Below are positions 18,134 to 27,879 of a stretch of 64,000 bases of DNA, piece by piece; the stretch's first letter is position 1; the number at the start of each line of letters is the position of its first letter. Under the pieces are notes generated by a model. It was not told the origin of the DNA, did no database searches, and saw only the letters and a program-made list of their open reading frames with translations. Source of the stretch: JAFEDN01 sp963818985. Lineage in GTDB: Bacteria > Pseudomonadota > Gammaproteobacteria > Coxiellales > Coxiellaceae. The stretch spans positions 1 through 64,000 of the forward strand of contig CAWFUJ010000001.1 of NCBI GenBank assembly GCA_963818985.1. The letters run 5' to 3'. The position numbers and the translations under genes were made by a program.

Positions 18134-19342
18134 TTATATATTTAATAGATGGCCCAGCTTCTCTTGCTTGGTTCGCAAATAATGGCTATTGGATGGTAAG
18201 GGCTTGGTTTCTAACGGAATCCGTTCCTTTACCGTAATGCCATATTTTTCCATACTAGAAACCTTATGCGGGTTATTGGTGAGTAATTTCACCTGTGAAA
18301 TTCCTAATGCCCGCAGCATTTGCGCTGCCATGCCGTAATCACGTTGATCTGCAGCAAAGCCTAAACGATGATTGGCTTCTACAGTATCAAAACCTTGATC
18401 TTGTAAGGCATAGGCTTTAATTTTATTAAATAACCCAATTCCACGGCCTTCTTGGCGTAGATATAATAACACACCCCCTCGTTCTGCAATACTTGATAAA
18501 CCTATGTTTAGTTGGCGCCCACAATCGCAACGCTGTGATCCCAGAACATCGCCGGTAAAACATTCGGAATGTAAACGGACCAAAAGAGGTTGCTCTTTAT
18601 TCAAGGAGGCTTTGATAATCGCGATTGAGTGTTCTTCTGTTAATTCACTTTGAAAAGTTTGAATATGTAACGGTCCCCATTGTTCGGTTGGCAATGGAGC
18701 ACTGGGGCCGAGTTGTAATAAGTTTTCATGACGAATCCGATAAGCAATGAGATCACTGATGCTAACGATCGCCAATTGGTGCCGCTGCGCAAATTGACTC
18801 AGCTCTTGTAATCTAGCCATACTGCCATCTTGATTCATAATTTCGCAGATGACCGCAGCCGGTTGACATCCGGCCAATCGAGCCAAGTCTACACTGCCTT
18901 CAGTGTGTCCCTGTCGTGCTAATACGCCTCCAGATCGCGCTTTTAAGGGGAAAATGTGGCCAGGCATAATTATATCGCTGGGTGAGCTTTGAGGATCGAT
19001 GGCTATTTTTATAGTTTGAGCCCGATCCTGCACCGAAATTCCTGTGGATACACCTCGCGCCGCTTCAAATGAAACGCCGAAAGCAGTTTGATGTTTTGAA
19101 CGGTTATTGACTGCCATCATAGGAATTTGGAGACGAGTAAAATCTAGCTCAGTCAAAGATAGACAGACTAAACCGCGGCCATATTGACACATAAAGTTAA
19201 TGGCATCTGCGGTCGCATGCTGGGCCGGGATGATTAAGTCTCCTTCATTTTCACGGTTTTCGTTATCAACCAAGATCACCATGCGTCCTTGTCGCAGATC
19301 AGCCAAAGCGATTTCAATATCGGTAAATATAGGATGGTTCAT
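18134..19342 (-). CDS. ribBA: bifunctional DHBP synthase / GTP cyclohydrolase II
   Basis: The N-terminal half makes 3,4-dihydroxy-2-butanone 4-phosphate from ribulose 5-phosphate and the C-terminal half opens GTP, the two entry steps of riboflavin synthesis. Seen: VDNENRENEGDLI and RARSGGVLARQGHTEGSVD-like metal-binding loops in the first domain (the exact text is ARSGGVLARQGHTEGSVD), then HSECFTGDVLGSQRCDCG (zinc cysteines), YLRQEGRGIGL and LLTNNPHK in the second. At 402 aa both domains are full-length. An FMN riboswitch lies about 105 bases upstream. Confidence 0.96.
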   Translation of the reverse strand: MNHPIFTDIEIALADLRQGRMVILVDNENRENEGDLIIPAQHATADAINFMCQYGRGLVCLSLTELDFTRLQIPMMAVNNRSKHQTAFGVSFEAARGVSTGISVQDRAQTIKIAIDPQSSPSDIIMPGHIFPLKARSGGVLARQGHTEGSVDLARLAGCQPAAVICEIMNQDGSMARLQELSQFAQRHQLAIVSISDLIAYRIRHENLLQLGPSAPLPTEQWGPLHIQTFQSELTEEHSIAIIKASLNKEQPLLVRLHSECFTGDVLGSQRCDCGRQLNIGLSSIAERGGVLLYLRQEGRGIGLFNKIKAYALQDQGFDTVEANHRLGFAADQRDYGMAAQMLRALGISQVKLLTNNPHKVSSMEKYGITVKERIPLETKPLPSNSHYLRTKQEKLGHLLNI

Positions 19343-19448
19343 ATAAGACCTCGTTTATATTTTATTCTAAACAAGGGAGAAAGGAGAATAAACATAATAC
19401 GCCAATCATCTTTGCCATGATTCGCGAAATAACAATACATTTAAAACC

Positions 19449-19592
19449 GCCCTCTCCCATCCGGACTATAACCGTCGGCTCTGGCTCAACCAGATCTGCT
19501 GACCTTCTTCGATGTTTCAAGAAGCGCTCGCGGGCTTGTGAATGGATCAATTCAACTACCGCCGGTAGGGATTTTCACCCTGCCCTGAAGGC
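19449..19592 (-). promoter_or_regulatory. FMN riboswitch (RFN element)
   Basis: Read on the minus strand from 19592, the conserved RFN landmarks appear in order: CTTCAGGGCAGGGTGAAA, TCCCTACCGGCGGTA, an AGCCCGCGAGCG segment, GGTCAGCAGATCTGG, CAGAGCCGACGGTTATAGTC and CCGGATGGGAGAGGGCGG. Ends pair to close the junction. It precedes ribBA-ribH on the same strand; FMN binding normally lowers expression by termination or by hiding the start site. Confidence 0.95.
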
Positions 19593-19700
19593 TTTAAAAA
19601 ACATTATTGTAAATCAAAGATGCAAAAAAGTCTATTTGGGAGAAAAACCGGACATTTCTATTTTGCGTTGACATAAGAAAAAATTAATTACGGGCCCTAC

Positions 19701-22484
19701 TTAAGATAACGTGCTTGAAATGGAGCTGCTGCTAGATGTGGAGCTGGAACCAGAACTCATTGAATTTAATGGTAAAAATCCTATAGCTTGAGATGCTGTA
19801 ATTTTCCATCTCTGAGTGAATGTTAGGTGACCTTGTTTATCGAGTAGAGATGAGCTGGAGACAAAGTCTGGAAAAAAGGCGCCGGTTGATAGCTTTTTAT
19901 AAGTAGGCTCATACTCCTTAGTCTCTGCGGTTTGAGCAGGGGTAGGAATAAGAGCAGATTTTATTTGGGGTATTAGGAAATCTAAACTCCATTCTTGCAG
20001 GGCTTCAGCTAAATAACCCATAATTTGGACTAAGATTCGGTAATAGGTATCTCCAAAACCAAAACCATTACTTGCATTCTGGACAGTGATAATCGGCTCA
20101 GTTAACCATTTATTGGTTTCGATAAATTTATCCTGTTGAGCTTTATTCATCCCATAAAAGCCATACGATCCCAGCACTTGAGATAAAATAATAATTAGAG
20201 AATAAGCTATTCTTTGGAGAGCCCTGAGTGCGCCCCCTTTGTCGCCGGGGGGAGAGAATGAATTGACATCATCTCCAAAACCCGCTATTAAAAAATGCAC
20301 TGTCCCTCTAACTTGTTTAAAGATAAATTGTACAGCTTGATGAATGTCAATATCACTTCCTTTGGAGATGAAAGTATCGGCTGTCACTTCAGCGGAAATT
20401 TTTGCTTCCGTTGGGAAAAACTTCAAAGTTATGCGGGGTTCTAGTCGTGGATACCTCACTGAGAAATAGTTTAAAAATTCATCTGAGCTCTTGATCAGAG
20501 AAAGGTCTTTTTTGCCTGTCAAAGACACTAAAAAAAATTTCTTATTTTCTTTGTATACTAAACAGCTCCCTTTAGTGATCAATGTTTTAGGGACAACCAA
20601 TTTATTAAATATTAACTGAGAACAAGAATCAAGTTGTGAAATGTTTCCATCCTGCTGCTGAAATTCAATTTTTTTTAAAAAATAGAGAGATTTAACTACA
20701 TTCAAGGCAATTACATATAATTTTTGGCAATAAGCAGGCAAGGACTCAATCATTTCTTGAAGGAAAGTTGATTCAATTGGATTTAATATTCCTTTTTCAT
20801 CACACAGCAAACCCCAGTTCTTAAAAACTTGAGCTACGGTTTTTCCAGCTAAATTTGACTTTACTTCACCGAGCATATCCGAGACTCTCATGGTTTGATT
20901 AAAGTGGTTGTCGTCACAATTCTCTTTTTTTAAGAAAACCGCTCTTCGACCCGATTGAGGTAGTATCGCGAGAAACAATTCTAAAGCACAGAGAGGCAGA
21001 TCCCCGGGGGCTTCAGTACCGTAGGGTGAAGTATTCGGTGGAACTGCATGGCTTTCCACTAGTCGCTTTAAAATAATTTGCTGAAAATTAAAATTATTTG
21101 GATTTATAGGAGATTGTAGTTCTTTTGCACTAAATAGATTGGTAGGGATGCGAGCGGTATAAACCGGAAAATTCTTTTTGGTCATAGTGCATAATAAAAA
21201 GCCTGAATCATTAGATTCAGCCACGTGAATGAATAAATCATCATCTTCTTTATTAGGTTGCGGAATTACCGAGCCGGTAAAAAAGTAACACTCTCCGACA
21301 AAATTAATACACTTTGATCTTAAGCCTTGCGTCAAAGTGATAAGTTCACCCTTCTCATTTTGCCCGCTAATAAATCCCTGCTCTATTAGTTCTTTGAGTT
21401 TTTCTGGACGTTGACGATAATTTTCTTTCACTTCTTGAAGTATTTTTTCGTTACATTTAGTGATAATAAGGCTGATTCCCAATTTTTGGCCTACCATGAT
21501 TCGGAGAAGTAGCCAGTGGGTAATAAGAAGTGGAACGTTTTGAAAATAACATTGGATATTATGTCGCCTTTGAACGTCCACAATAGGGTTCATCAAATCC
21601 AGAGCTGTCACTTCATCAGAGTCCATAAAGATGACTGGTTTTTTTGGTTTTGTCGATTCTGATATTGTCGTTTCTTTAAAATATAGACTCGGACTGTATC
21701 TGTAATATATGAAGTTTTTTAGCAGAAGGCGATGAATTTGAAGAATTAAAAGTGTATGATAGCTAGAAGAAATAATTCTTTTTCCATCATGCTGAAATAA
21801 AGCTTTATTTTCAAGAAAAATCGATAATTCCGTTGAACCTATTTTAAAGTCAGTTAAATTAATTTTTTCATTGTGAATTTTTTTCTCTTCAGGATTTTTC
21901 CATTTTATAAAAAACTCCGAAGAATGGGTATATATAGTCGCCACCGGGACTTTCATTTCTGAAGCGATTATTTTTTCATTTGACAACTCTTCGGTATTAC
22001 AAAATGTATTAACGTAAAATCGACTGATAAACTTATTTTCCTCTTGAGTGAGTGGTAAATCCTCATTTTTATAAGCAGGGTTATTTCCCATATCCTTTTC
22101 GCTTGCTTGAGTATAAGAAATTGGCAAGTAATGAGTGAATTCTGGCGGATAAAGGCAAACACGATATCCGCCTTGGCTAAGACTCGGATAAATACCAGCG
22201 GTTTTTCCGTTTAAATCTCCTGTGACCGAAAAATTGATACAACTAGCAATTTCTTTAGCCTCTGGCTCGTCAAAAGTAGGCTGAAGATAAACAATTTTGT
22301 CGTCGGGAGAAAGGTTATAAAACGCCAAATTATTTTTAAAATGACTGGAAAATAATAGCGTCAGATCACGAATATAATTTATTTCATAAAAATAAGGGCT
22401 TGTTTTCTCCAAAAGTGTTTCTGGTAGTTTTGACTCGTCGTCGTACATCGCTCGGGGTTGACAATAAGGCGCCTCTTTCTTCAT
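19701..22484 (-). CDS. 927-aa protein of unknown function, effector candidate
   Basis: I recognise no domain in this large soluble protein. There is no signal peptide or clear membrane helix. The last 23 residues are a serine-rich tail (SSGSSSTSSSSSISSTLS). Near residue 745 a GC-rich stretch (NSFSPPGDKGGALRALQRI, DNA 20224-20262) stands out from AT-rich surroundings and may be an in-frame repeat insertion. AGAGAAG lies six bases before the ATG and a sigma-70-like promoter is further upstream. With the next gene (22629-25817) it separates ribD from ribBA. Size, isolation and lack of homology fit a secreted effector of Legionellales, but this is inference. Confidence 0.8.
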   Translation of the reverse strand: MKKEAPYCQPRAMYDDESKLPETLLEKTSPYFYEINYIRDLTLLFSSHFKNNLAFYNLSPDDKIVYLQPTFDEPEAKEIASCINFSVTGDLNGKTAGIYPSLSQGGYRVCLYPPEFTHYLPISYTQASEKDMGNNPAYKNEDLPLTQEENKFISRFYVNTFCNTEELSNEKIIASEMKVPVATIYTHSSEFFIKWKNPEEKKIHNEKINLTDFKIGSTELSIFLENKALFQHDGKRIISSSYHTLLILQIHRLLLKNFIYYRYSPSLYFKETTISESTKPKKPVIFMDSDEVTALDLMNPIVDVQRRHNIQCYFQNVPLLITHWLLLRIMVGQKLGISLIITKCNEKILQEVKENYRQRPEKLKELIEQGFISGQNEKGELITLTQGLRSKCINFVGECYFFTGSVIPQPNKEDDDLFIHVAESNDSGFLLCTMTKKNFPVYTARIPTNLFSAKELQSPINPNNFNFQQIILKRLVESHAVPPNTSPYGTEAPGDLPLCALELFLAILPQSGRRAVFLKKENCDDNHFNQTMRVSDMLGEVKSNLAGKTVAQVFKNWGLLCDEKGILNPIESTFLQEMIESLPAYCQKLYVIALNVVKSLYFLKKIEFQQQDGNISQLDSCSQLIFNKLVVPKTLITKGSCLVYKENKKFFLVSLTGKKDLSLIKSSDEFLNYFSVRYPRLEPRITLKFFPTEAKISAEVTADTFISKGSDIDIHQAVQFIFKQVRGTVHFLIAGFGDDVNSFSPPGDKGGALRALQRIAYSLIIILSQVLGSYGFYGMNKAQQDKFIETNKWLTEPIITVQNASNGFGFGDTYYRILVQIMGYLAEALQEWSLDFLIPQIKSALIPTPAQTAETKEYEPTYKKLSTGAFFPDFVSSSSLLDKQGHLTFTQRWKITASQAIGFLPLNSMSSGSSSTSSSSSISSTLS

Positions 22485-22511
22485 TTTTTACTTCTCTGGC
22501 TAATTTTAACA

Positions 22512-22539
22512 ATTATAACCATTTTAAATTTGAATTCAA
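22512..22539 (-). promoter_or_regulatory. sigma-70-like promoter for the 927-aa gene
   Basis: On the minus strand TTGAAT and TATAAT are 16 bases apart, about 28 bases before the ATG at 22484. The start would lie in the short gap after the 1062-aa gene, so the two large genes can be transcribed independently. Confidence 0.45.
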
Positions 22540-22628
22540 TGACCGCAATGGGTCATGACTTATGTTTTGCTAAACAAAAGAGCTGGGTAAAGAATAAGCA
22601 TGATTGACAGAAAGATCTGATCAGATTC

Positions 22629-25600
22629 CTATCGAAAAACGGCCAATTTCGTTGAAGAATCTGTTGAAGAAGCTTCAGTAAATAAGGATTCCCCTTGAAG
22701 CTTTCTCCTGCTGAGAGAGAAAAATGCCAGAGGTATATATTGGCCATCTCTGGTAATGATAACATCTGAAGATTGAGTTTGATGTGGGATAGCTTGAACA
22801 GCAAACAAAATGGATTTTTCTTCTCCGGTTATAGTACTCATCGCTTGTTCAGGACTTTTGGCAAGATGTATCTCAGACCCCATAGCAGTATCTTTGCTGG
22901 GCCTTAAAGCAATTGAAAATCCTTCCTCGATAATCTGTAACGCTTTCTCTAAAGTAGCAATGAACCAACCTAATATGATAGGTGAATGAACTGGAGACGC
23001 TGCTTGGATCGCTTCGAAAAGAATGACAGCACATTCATCATAGATCCCCTGCTCCCCTATGTCATAATCCAATGGTACTGTGCTTTCGTTTAATTTCTTG
23101 CGTGCCTGCGAAAGCAATCCCATCAATCCCTTAGAGTCGGTGTCATAAATTTTTAATCCAAAGTGACATAGCCGAGGAAGAGGTGACTTAAATTCTTGCT
23201 CAAGGTTTGTTTTAATAACTTTCCAATCGCCAATTTCTGATATCTTTTCTGATATCAAGGAGTACTTGCTTTCTTTACTAATTGCAGAATCATTAGCTGC
23301 AGAAACTGGAGGTTCTAGACTTACACGACACTTCATACCAGCATACAAATTTTCATAAAAATCTTCAATTGTTTTTTTAAAATCATCTTCTAAAGGAGGT
23401 AAGATGGCGTGCAAATTATAAGAGGTAAATGAAGTAGGCGCAGCTCGTTTAGGCCGTTCTAAACCTGCAAATTTAGCCTCTAACTTTCCAAAGTATTCCT
23501 CATACTCTAAATCTAATTTGGCCGAGCTCCAAAGTTCAAATATTAATACCAATTCCTTTGCAGTCATTGAAGCAACATCTGGCAAGAGTGGGGTAACCAT
23601 CTCTATTAGCTTTAATAATTCAGCAACATAATTAGGTGCGACGTACGAAAATAATTCCGGGTCATCATATGTCTGGATTTTTACACGCTTACTTTCTCCC
23701 CAAGCAAGGCGCATTAATCTTAATTGCCTTTGTTGCCAGGATATAGGAGGATTTTGGTCTAGGTGTGTCACCTTGTCAATTGCAGGATGTGCAGGCCTTG
23801 ATAATGCTTGACGTTTAGCAAGAAGTAACCAAGCTTCGATCTTTTCTTTTTCTTCTTTAAAATCATCTGCTATTATCCCTGGAAAGTCTAAAACACATTT
23901 TGCTTTTACTGACTCAGTCAATATCCCTATTTTAGATTTATCATAAATATCACAAATACACGATACAGGACGTAGCCCATAATCAATAAGACACTCACTT
24001 CTTTCTGTCAGTTCATCGATTTCTTCTGGTGTGAATTGGGTTGTTTTTATTAAACCGATAGGATAAACCTGAACAGGATGGATTACTGTAATTCCTGCTG
24101 CTTTGCTTTCTTTACTCAATATCACCACCAGAACTGGAATTATCATGGTGTGCTTTGTTTCTCGATTTAAAAAATCAGCGGGATTAATGCTCAGACGTAC
24201 TTGCCGTGCCTCCCGCCAAAAACCGCTCCTTTTAATCTCGTCAGCTTCTTCGTTTGACGATGGCTCAAAATAGGCTAATTGCTGAGTAAAGTGATCGGGA
24301 TATTTCCTTTGGGTAATTATCCGATACGCGTAAAAAGCAGCCCATACTTCTTTAGCAAGATAAGGATAAAATAGAGAAAAATAACTAATTTTTTGGTTTT
24401 TTTCAGTAAAGATTTCTATTATATTAGAAATCAATGGCCAACAATATTTAGTTTCTTCTTTTATCTCAGCAATATTTGTGGTTAACAGGTCCGCAAGATT
24501 TGAGCAGGGACCTGATTTGGAGAGTAATGTCTCTACTTTCACGCGCCAAGATTGTGATGATGGTTTTATAGCCGTTTCTGTACCTGTCCAGTATGATAAT
24601 TTAGAGTTAAATTTTTTCGAACCGCGTTTGAAACTTATAATTATTTGATCTTTATTTTCTGCCCCAGCTTTACGAATCATCTGGCAAATAGGTAAAGGAT
24701 ATTGAATTAAGGCGCCGGTTTTTTCTTCCTCCCAATAGTAATAATTTGCTAACAAAGGTGATGGCAATTTTAAAGAACTGAGTATATGGCCAAGAGTCTG
24801 AATTTTAGCATCCGAAGGCACATTCAAATCATCTGGAGAAGGAATGATATGCTGCATTCTAATCAGCTTCCAAAATATCAGCAGGTCTTTAGCTTGATTT
24901 ACCGCTAATTTGCTAGGATTTTCAAGAATAAGTATTGAATTCTCAATTAAATCTAATGATTTAATCAGGAAATTAGCATAGCCATACCATTCTTTTTGAT
25001 TAATAAACCCGTAAGATTTATTAATCTTTTGTTTCGCTTGTCGAAAGTCCCTTATCAGTAATAAAGACATTTCTTGCACTTGTCTTCTTACCATCAAAGC
25101 ATCATATTCATTGTCTTTAATATCAACGTCCTGATAATTTGTAAGCAGTTGGGAATTCTGAAAGAATGAAGAGGATTGTGGATGAAGAATCATAGCGGCT
25201 AATTGTGCAGTAAAGGAAGTCTCTGCTGCGCATACATCTTGTTTAAAAATGTCGAAAATTGTTTTTATGCCTGTTTTAAAATGAAAAAAGCCATAAACCT
25301 CATTACTAGTGTTCTGACAGATTACTTTAAAAGAAAGATAAATTCCTGTAATTAACTTTGAATCCTTTATTTCGCATTTCAATGGTATTGAATCTTTATC
25401 AAAGCTATTCTTTAGGTTTTTTAACTCTGCTTGGGCGTGGATAGGGATTTCTTTTGAGTTAGAGTGAGTTGCATAGAAATGCATAGTTCCTAACTCCATT
25501 AATTGGCCCCTAGTGTCTACAGAATACACTTGAATACGATGATCTGAGCCTGGCTCGTATAAATAATAGTGATCACGGACATTTAACGCACGGGTCAGCA

Positions 25601-25817
25601 ATCGCGTAAAATGTTTGTGCCAATCTTCTCGGTGGGTAGTAACAATCTGAGTAAGAGGCGCAAACGCTTTTTCATCTTTTTTTTCCAGATTGCATATAAC
25701 TGCACTGGCAATATACTTAATATGATCGATTGATAACTTTGAATCTAGGAAAGGGGTGAATTCCGATTTTTTTCCTTGAATCTTCTGGAGCTCCGTCGAA
25801 GGGGTATAATCTTGCAC
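22629..25817 (-). CDS. 1062-aa protein of unknown function, effector candidate
   Basis: No known domain is recognised. The start is GTG with GAGGAG six bases upstream; the overlapping ATGATG is out of frame. The protein is hydrophilic and mixed helical, with no signal peptide. Residues near 765-800 are Glu/Leu/Lys-rich and probably helical (AKLDLEYEEYFGKLEAKFAG). The C-terminus (SRRKLQGESLFTEASSTDSS) is polar and serine/threonine-rich, ending KLAVFR, compatible with a C-terminal secretion signal but not diagnostic. It lies between ribD and the 927-aa gene on the same strand. I found no convincing similarity to the other two giant proteins of the window. Confidence 0.8.
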   Translation of the reverse strand: MQDYTPSTELQKIQGKKSEFTPFLDSKLSIDHIKYIASAVICNLEKKDEKAFAPLTQIVTTHREDWHKHFTRLLTRALNVRDHYYLYEPGSDHRIQVYSVDTRGQLMELGTMHFYATHSNSKEIPIHAQAELKNLKNSFDKDSIPLKCEIKDSKLITGIYLSFKVICQNTSNEVYGFFHFKTGIKTIFDIFKQDVCAAETSFTAQLAAMILHPQSSSFFQNSQLLTNYQDVDIKDNEYDALMVRRQVQEMSLLLIRDFRQAKQKINKSYGFINQKEWYGYANFLIKSLDLIENSILILENPSKLAVNQAKDLLIFWKLIRMQHIIPSPDDLNVPSDAKIQTLGHILSSLKLPSPLLANYYYWEEEKTGALIQYPLPICQMIRKAGAENKDQIIISFKRGSKKFNSKLSYWTGTETAIKPSSQSWRVKVETLLSKSGPCSNLADLLTTNIAEIKEETKYCWPLISNIIEIFTEKNQKISYFSLFYPYLAKEVWAAFYAYRIITQRKYPDHFTQQLAYFEPSSNEEADEIKRSGFWREARQVRLSINPADFLNRETKHTMIIPVLVVILSKESKAAGITVIHPVQVYPIGLIKTTQFTPEEIDELTERSECLIDYGLRPVSCICDIYDKSKIGILTESVKAKCVLDFPGIIADDFKEEKEKIEAWLLLAKRQALSRPAHPAIDKVTHLDQNPPISWQQRQLRLMRLAWGESKRVKIQTYDDPELFSYVAPNYVAELLKLIEMVTPLLPDVASMTAKELVLIFELWSSAKLDLEYEEYFGKLEAKFAGLERPKRAAPTSFTSYNLHAILPPLEDDFKKTIEDFYENLYAGMKCRVSLEPPVSAANDSAISKESKYSLISEKISEIGDWKVIKTNLEQEFKSPLPRLCHFGLKIYDTDSKGLMGLLSQARKKLNESTVPLDYDIGEQGIYDECAVILFEAIQAASPVHSPIILGWFIATLEKALQIIEEGFSIALRPSKDTAMGSEIHLAKSPEQAMSTITGEEKSILFAVQAIPHQTQSSDVIITRDGQYIPLAFFSLSRRKLQGESLFTEASSTDSSTKLAVFR

Positions 25818-25927
25818 ATCATTCTCCTCACCATCTATTATTCCATGACACCATTAAATTAATTAAACATCTATTGAAAGTTTATCATTGTAAAAAACAT
25901 AAATCAAAATTACTGCTCATATAGAAC

Positions 25928-27013
25928 TTATTGGTAAACAATTTGTGCTATGACATCTGCTCCATAGGCTTGCCATTTAACAGTGGGCGATTCAATTAAT
26001 AAATCGAGTGATTGGATAAATCCTGAAGTAGCAGATAGCCCTAAAATTTTGGCAGACACATAAATAAATAGTTGTTGTGCTAAATGCTGGCGCACCAAGC
26101 TGTCGAAGCAACGGCCGCCCGCCTCAACCCAAAGGTCATGAATTCCATCTGCACCAATAATAGCGAGTATTTCCTTTAAATTTAAACCTTGATCAGTGGT
26201 GGAAACAGCCAAACACTTTGCGCCAGCCTGTGATAATGCAGTTAAGGCCTTGTTATCGGCAGACGCACCATGAAAAATAGTCACTGATTTAGCAGTTTGA
26301 AATACCTTTGCGTTTAAAGGCATACGCAATTGGCTATCTAAAATATATAAGGGTTTTGCATAGATTTCATTCTGGGTACGCGCATTTAATTGCGGATCAT
26401 CGCTAATGATTGTGGCAATAGTTGTTAATAATGCATCACTGTGCAGACGTCGTTGATGGGTAAATTCCTGACATTCAACTCCAGTAATTGCTATCGGCTT
26501 GCCTTGAAGGCCAGCAATTTTACCATCTAAACTAATGGCTAGTTTCGCGGTCACATAAGGCTGTTTAGTGGTCAACCAGTGGCGATAGCTATTATAAAAT
26601 TGCTCTACTCGCGAGTCACTCAATCGCTGACATGAAATTCCCGCCTGACGTAAGACCGATGCGCCCTTGCCTGTAACGTTTGGATTCGGATCATATTGTC
26701 CATAAAAAACTTGCTGAATGCCATTGCGGATAATTAATTCTGTACATGGCGGAGTACGTCCATAATGAGAACAAGGTTCTAAAGTCACATATAAAGTCGC
26801 TCCCCGTGCTTGCTCACCCAAACTTTGTAATGCAGCCACTTCGGCGTGAGCTTGGCCACAAGCCCAATGCGTGCCTTCACCAATCACTTTTCCGTTCTTA
26901 ACAACAACCGCGCCCACGGCAGGATTAGGCGCACAAAAGCCTCGACGCTTTTCCGCCAAATTGAGTGCCATAGACATATAATCTAAATTGGAATCGCTGT
27001 AATTCATACTCAT
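25928..27013 (-). CDS. ribD: bifunctional riboflavin deaminase/reductase
   Basis: RibD deaminates the pyrimidine made by GTP cyclohydrolase II and reduces its ribose side chain. The N-terminal zinc deaminase motifs are clear (CGQAHAEVAAL and EPCSHYGRTPPC), with PNPAVGAVVV before them; the C-terminal reductase domain starts near residue 150 (PYVTAKLAISLDGKIA) and includes DLWVEAGG. Length (361 aa) is normal. It is now separated from ribBA-ribH by two large unknown genes, and ribE lies 22 kb away; no riboswitch is visible before it. Confidence 0.95.
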   Translation of the reverse strand: MSMNYSDSNLDYMSMALNLAEKRRGFCAPNPAVGAVVVKNGKVIGEGTHWACGQAHAEVAALQSLGEQARGATLYVTLEPCSHYGRTPPCTELIIRNGIQQVFYGQYDPNPNVTGKGASVLRQAGISCQRLSDSRVEQFYNSYRHWLTTKQPYVTAKLAISLDGKIAGLQGKPIAITGVECQEFTHQRRLHSDALLTTIATIISDDPQLNARTQNEIYAKPLYILDSQLRMPLNAKVFQTAKSVTIFHGASADNKALTALSQAGAKCLAVSTTDQGLNLKEILAIIGADGIHDLWVEAGGRCFDSLVRQHLAQQLFIYVSAKILGLSATSGFIQSLDLLIESPTVKWQAYGADVIAQIVYQ

Positions 27014-27087
27014 TCTATCGAGGTCGTTTTTTAAGCCATATTATCATAAAAACCATCGATTGATGTGCGTCTTCACCTAGGATAAAG

Positions 27088-27777
27088 TTGCACACTATGA
27101 AACAAGATTTAAACAACGCTTTGCTTAGCCGCCTTGGACCGGAAAAAATTACTCAATTGTTAGCAGCACACATTTCTGAACGAAGAAAACAACGGATCGA
27201 GCAAGTATTAAATAATCGATTAGTCAGTATCCAATTAGCGATGGAAATGCCGGGAGGTTTGCATAATGCTTTTGCGGCCATGCGCAGTTGCGAAATATTT
27301 GGCGTCATTAAACTTCATTTTATTGCCCCACAATGGGAAACCTCTACCATGCGCAGCATTTCAAAAGGGGCGATGGATTGGGTTGATATTGCTTATTATG
27401 AAAATATTCAAAACTTTTTATCGGCTATGAAAACTGCAAATATAAGCATAGCTGCAGCAACACCCACAGCCTCCGCAACCCTTGGGGTAATTCCTATTGA
27501 ACAATCCATGTGCTTGCTTTTTGGTAATGAACGGGATGGATTATCGCCGACTGCTTTAGCAGCCTGTGATTTCCAGTATCAAATTCCAATGTATGGCATG
27601 ACCAAAAGTTTGAATGTTGCTGTAGCCGCCGCTATTAGCCTATTTGAAACCACAACCAGAAAACGTCAATTTTTACAAAAATCTGGGGATTTATCGATTG
27701 AAAGCTGGCAAAATTTACAAGCTCATTACTATTTAAATAGCGTGAATGCAAAATTAATCAAGGCGTTAATAAAGTGA
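27088..27777 (+). CDS. trmH: tRNA (guanosine-18-2'-O)-methyltransferase
   Basis: TrmH makes Gm18 in the tRNA D-loop. This SpoU-family protein has the three knot motifs: LHNAFAAMRSCEIFGV (motif 1, normally N..A..R), MCLLFGNERDGLSP (motif 2) and IPMYGMTKSLNVAVAAAI (motif 3). The N-terminal helices (SERRKQRIEQVLNNRL) and C-terminal extension (SIESWQNLQAHYY) agree with TrmH rather than TrmL or RlmB. AGGATA is five bases before the TTG at 27088; the ATG at 27097 is the alternative start. It is convergent with the phosphodiesterase gene, with a palindrome between. Confidence 0.88.
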   Translation: MHTMKQDLNNALLSRLGPEKITQLLAAHISERRKQRIEQVLNNRLVSIQLAMEMPGGLHNAFAAMRSCEIFGVIKLHFIAPQWETSTMRSISKGAMDWVDIAYYENIQNFLSAMKTANISIAAATPTASATLGVIPIEQSMCLLFGNERDGLSPTALAACDFQYQIPMYGMTKSLNVAVAAAISLFETTTRKRQFLQKSGDLSIESWQNLQAHYYLNSVNAKLIKALIK

Positions 27778-27809
27778 TATCTTTTTAAAAAATTGGACCA
27801 CCTGAAGAT

Positions 27810-27867
27810 GGATACCGGCTTTCGCCGGTATGACACACGATTGTCATACCGGCGAAAGCCGGTATCC
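27810..27867. repeat. ATACCGGC palindrome, paired copies
   Basis: Two copies of GGATACCGGC-TTTC/GAAA-GCCGGTAT, each a palindrome, face each other as an inverted pair around CACGAT. It fills the gap between convergent trmH and the phosphodiesterase gene and could act as a two-way terminator. Relatives: 33104-33160, 40587-40626, 45141-45202. Confidence 0.9.
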
Positions 27868-27879
27868 AGGCTAATATAA

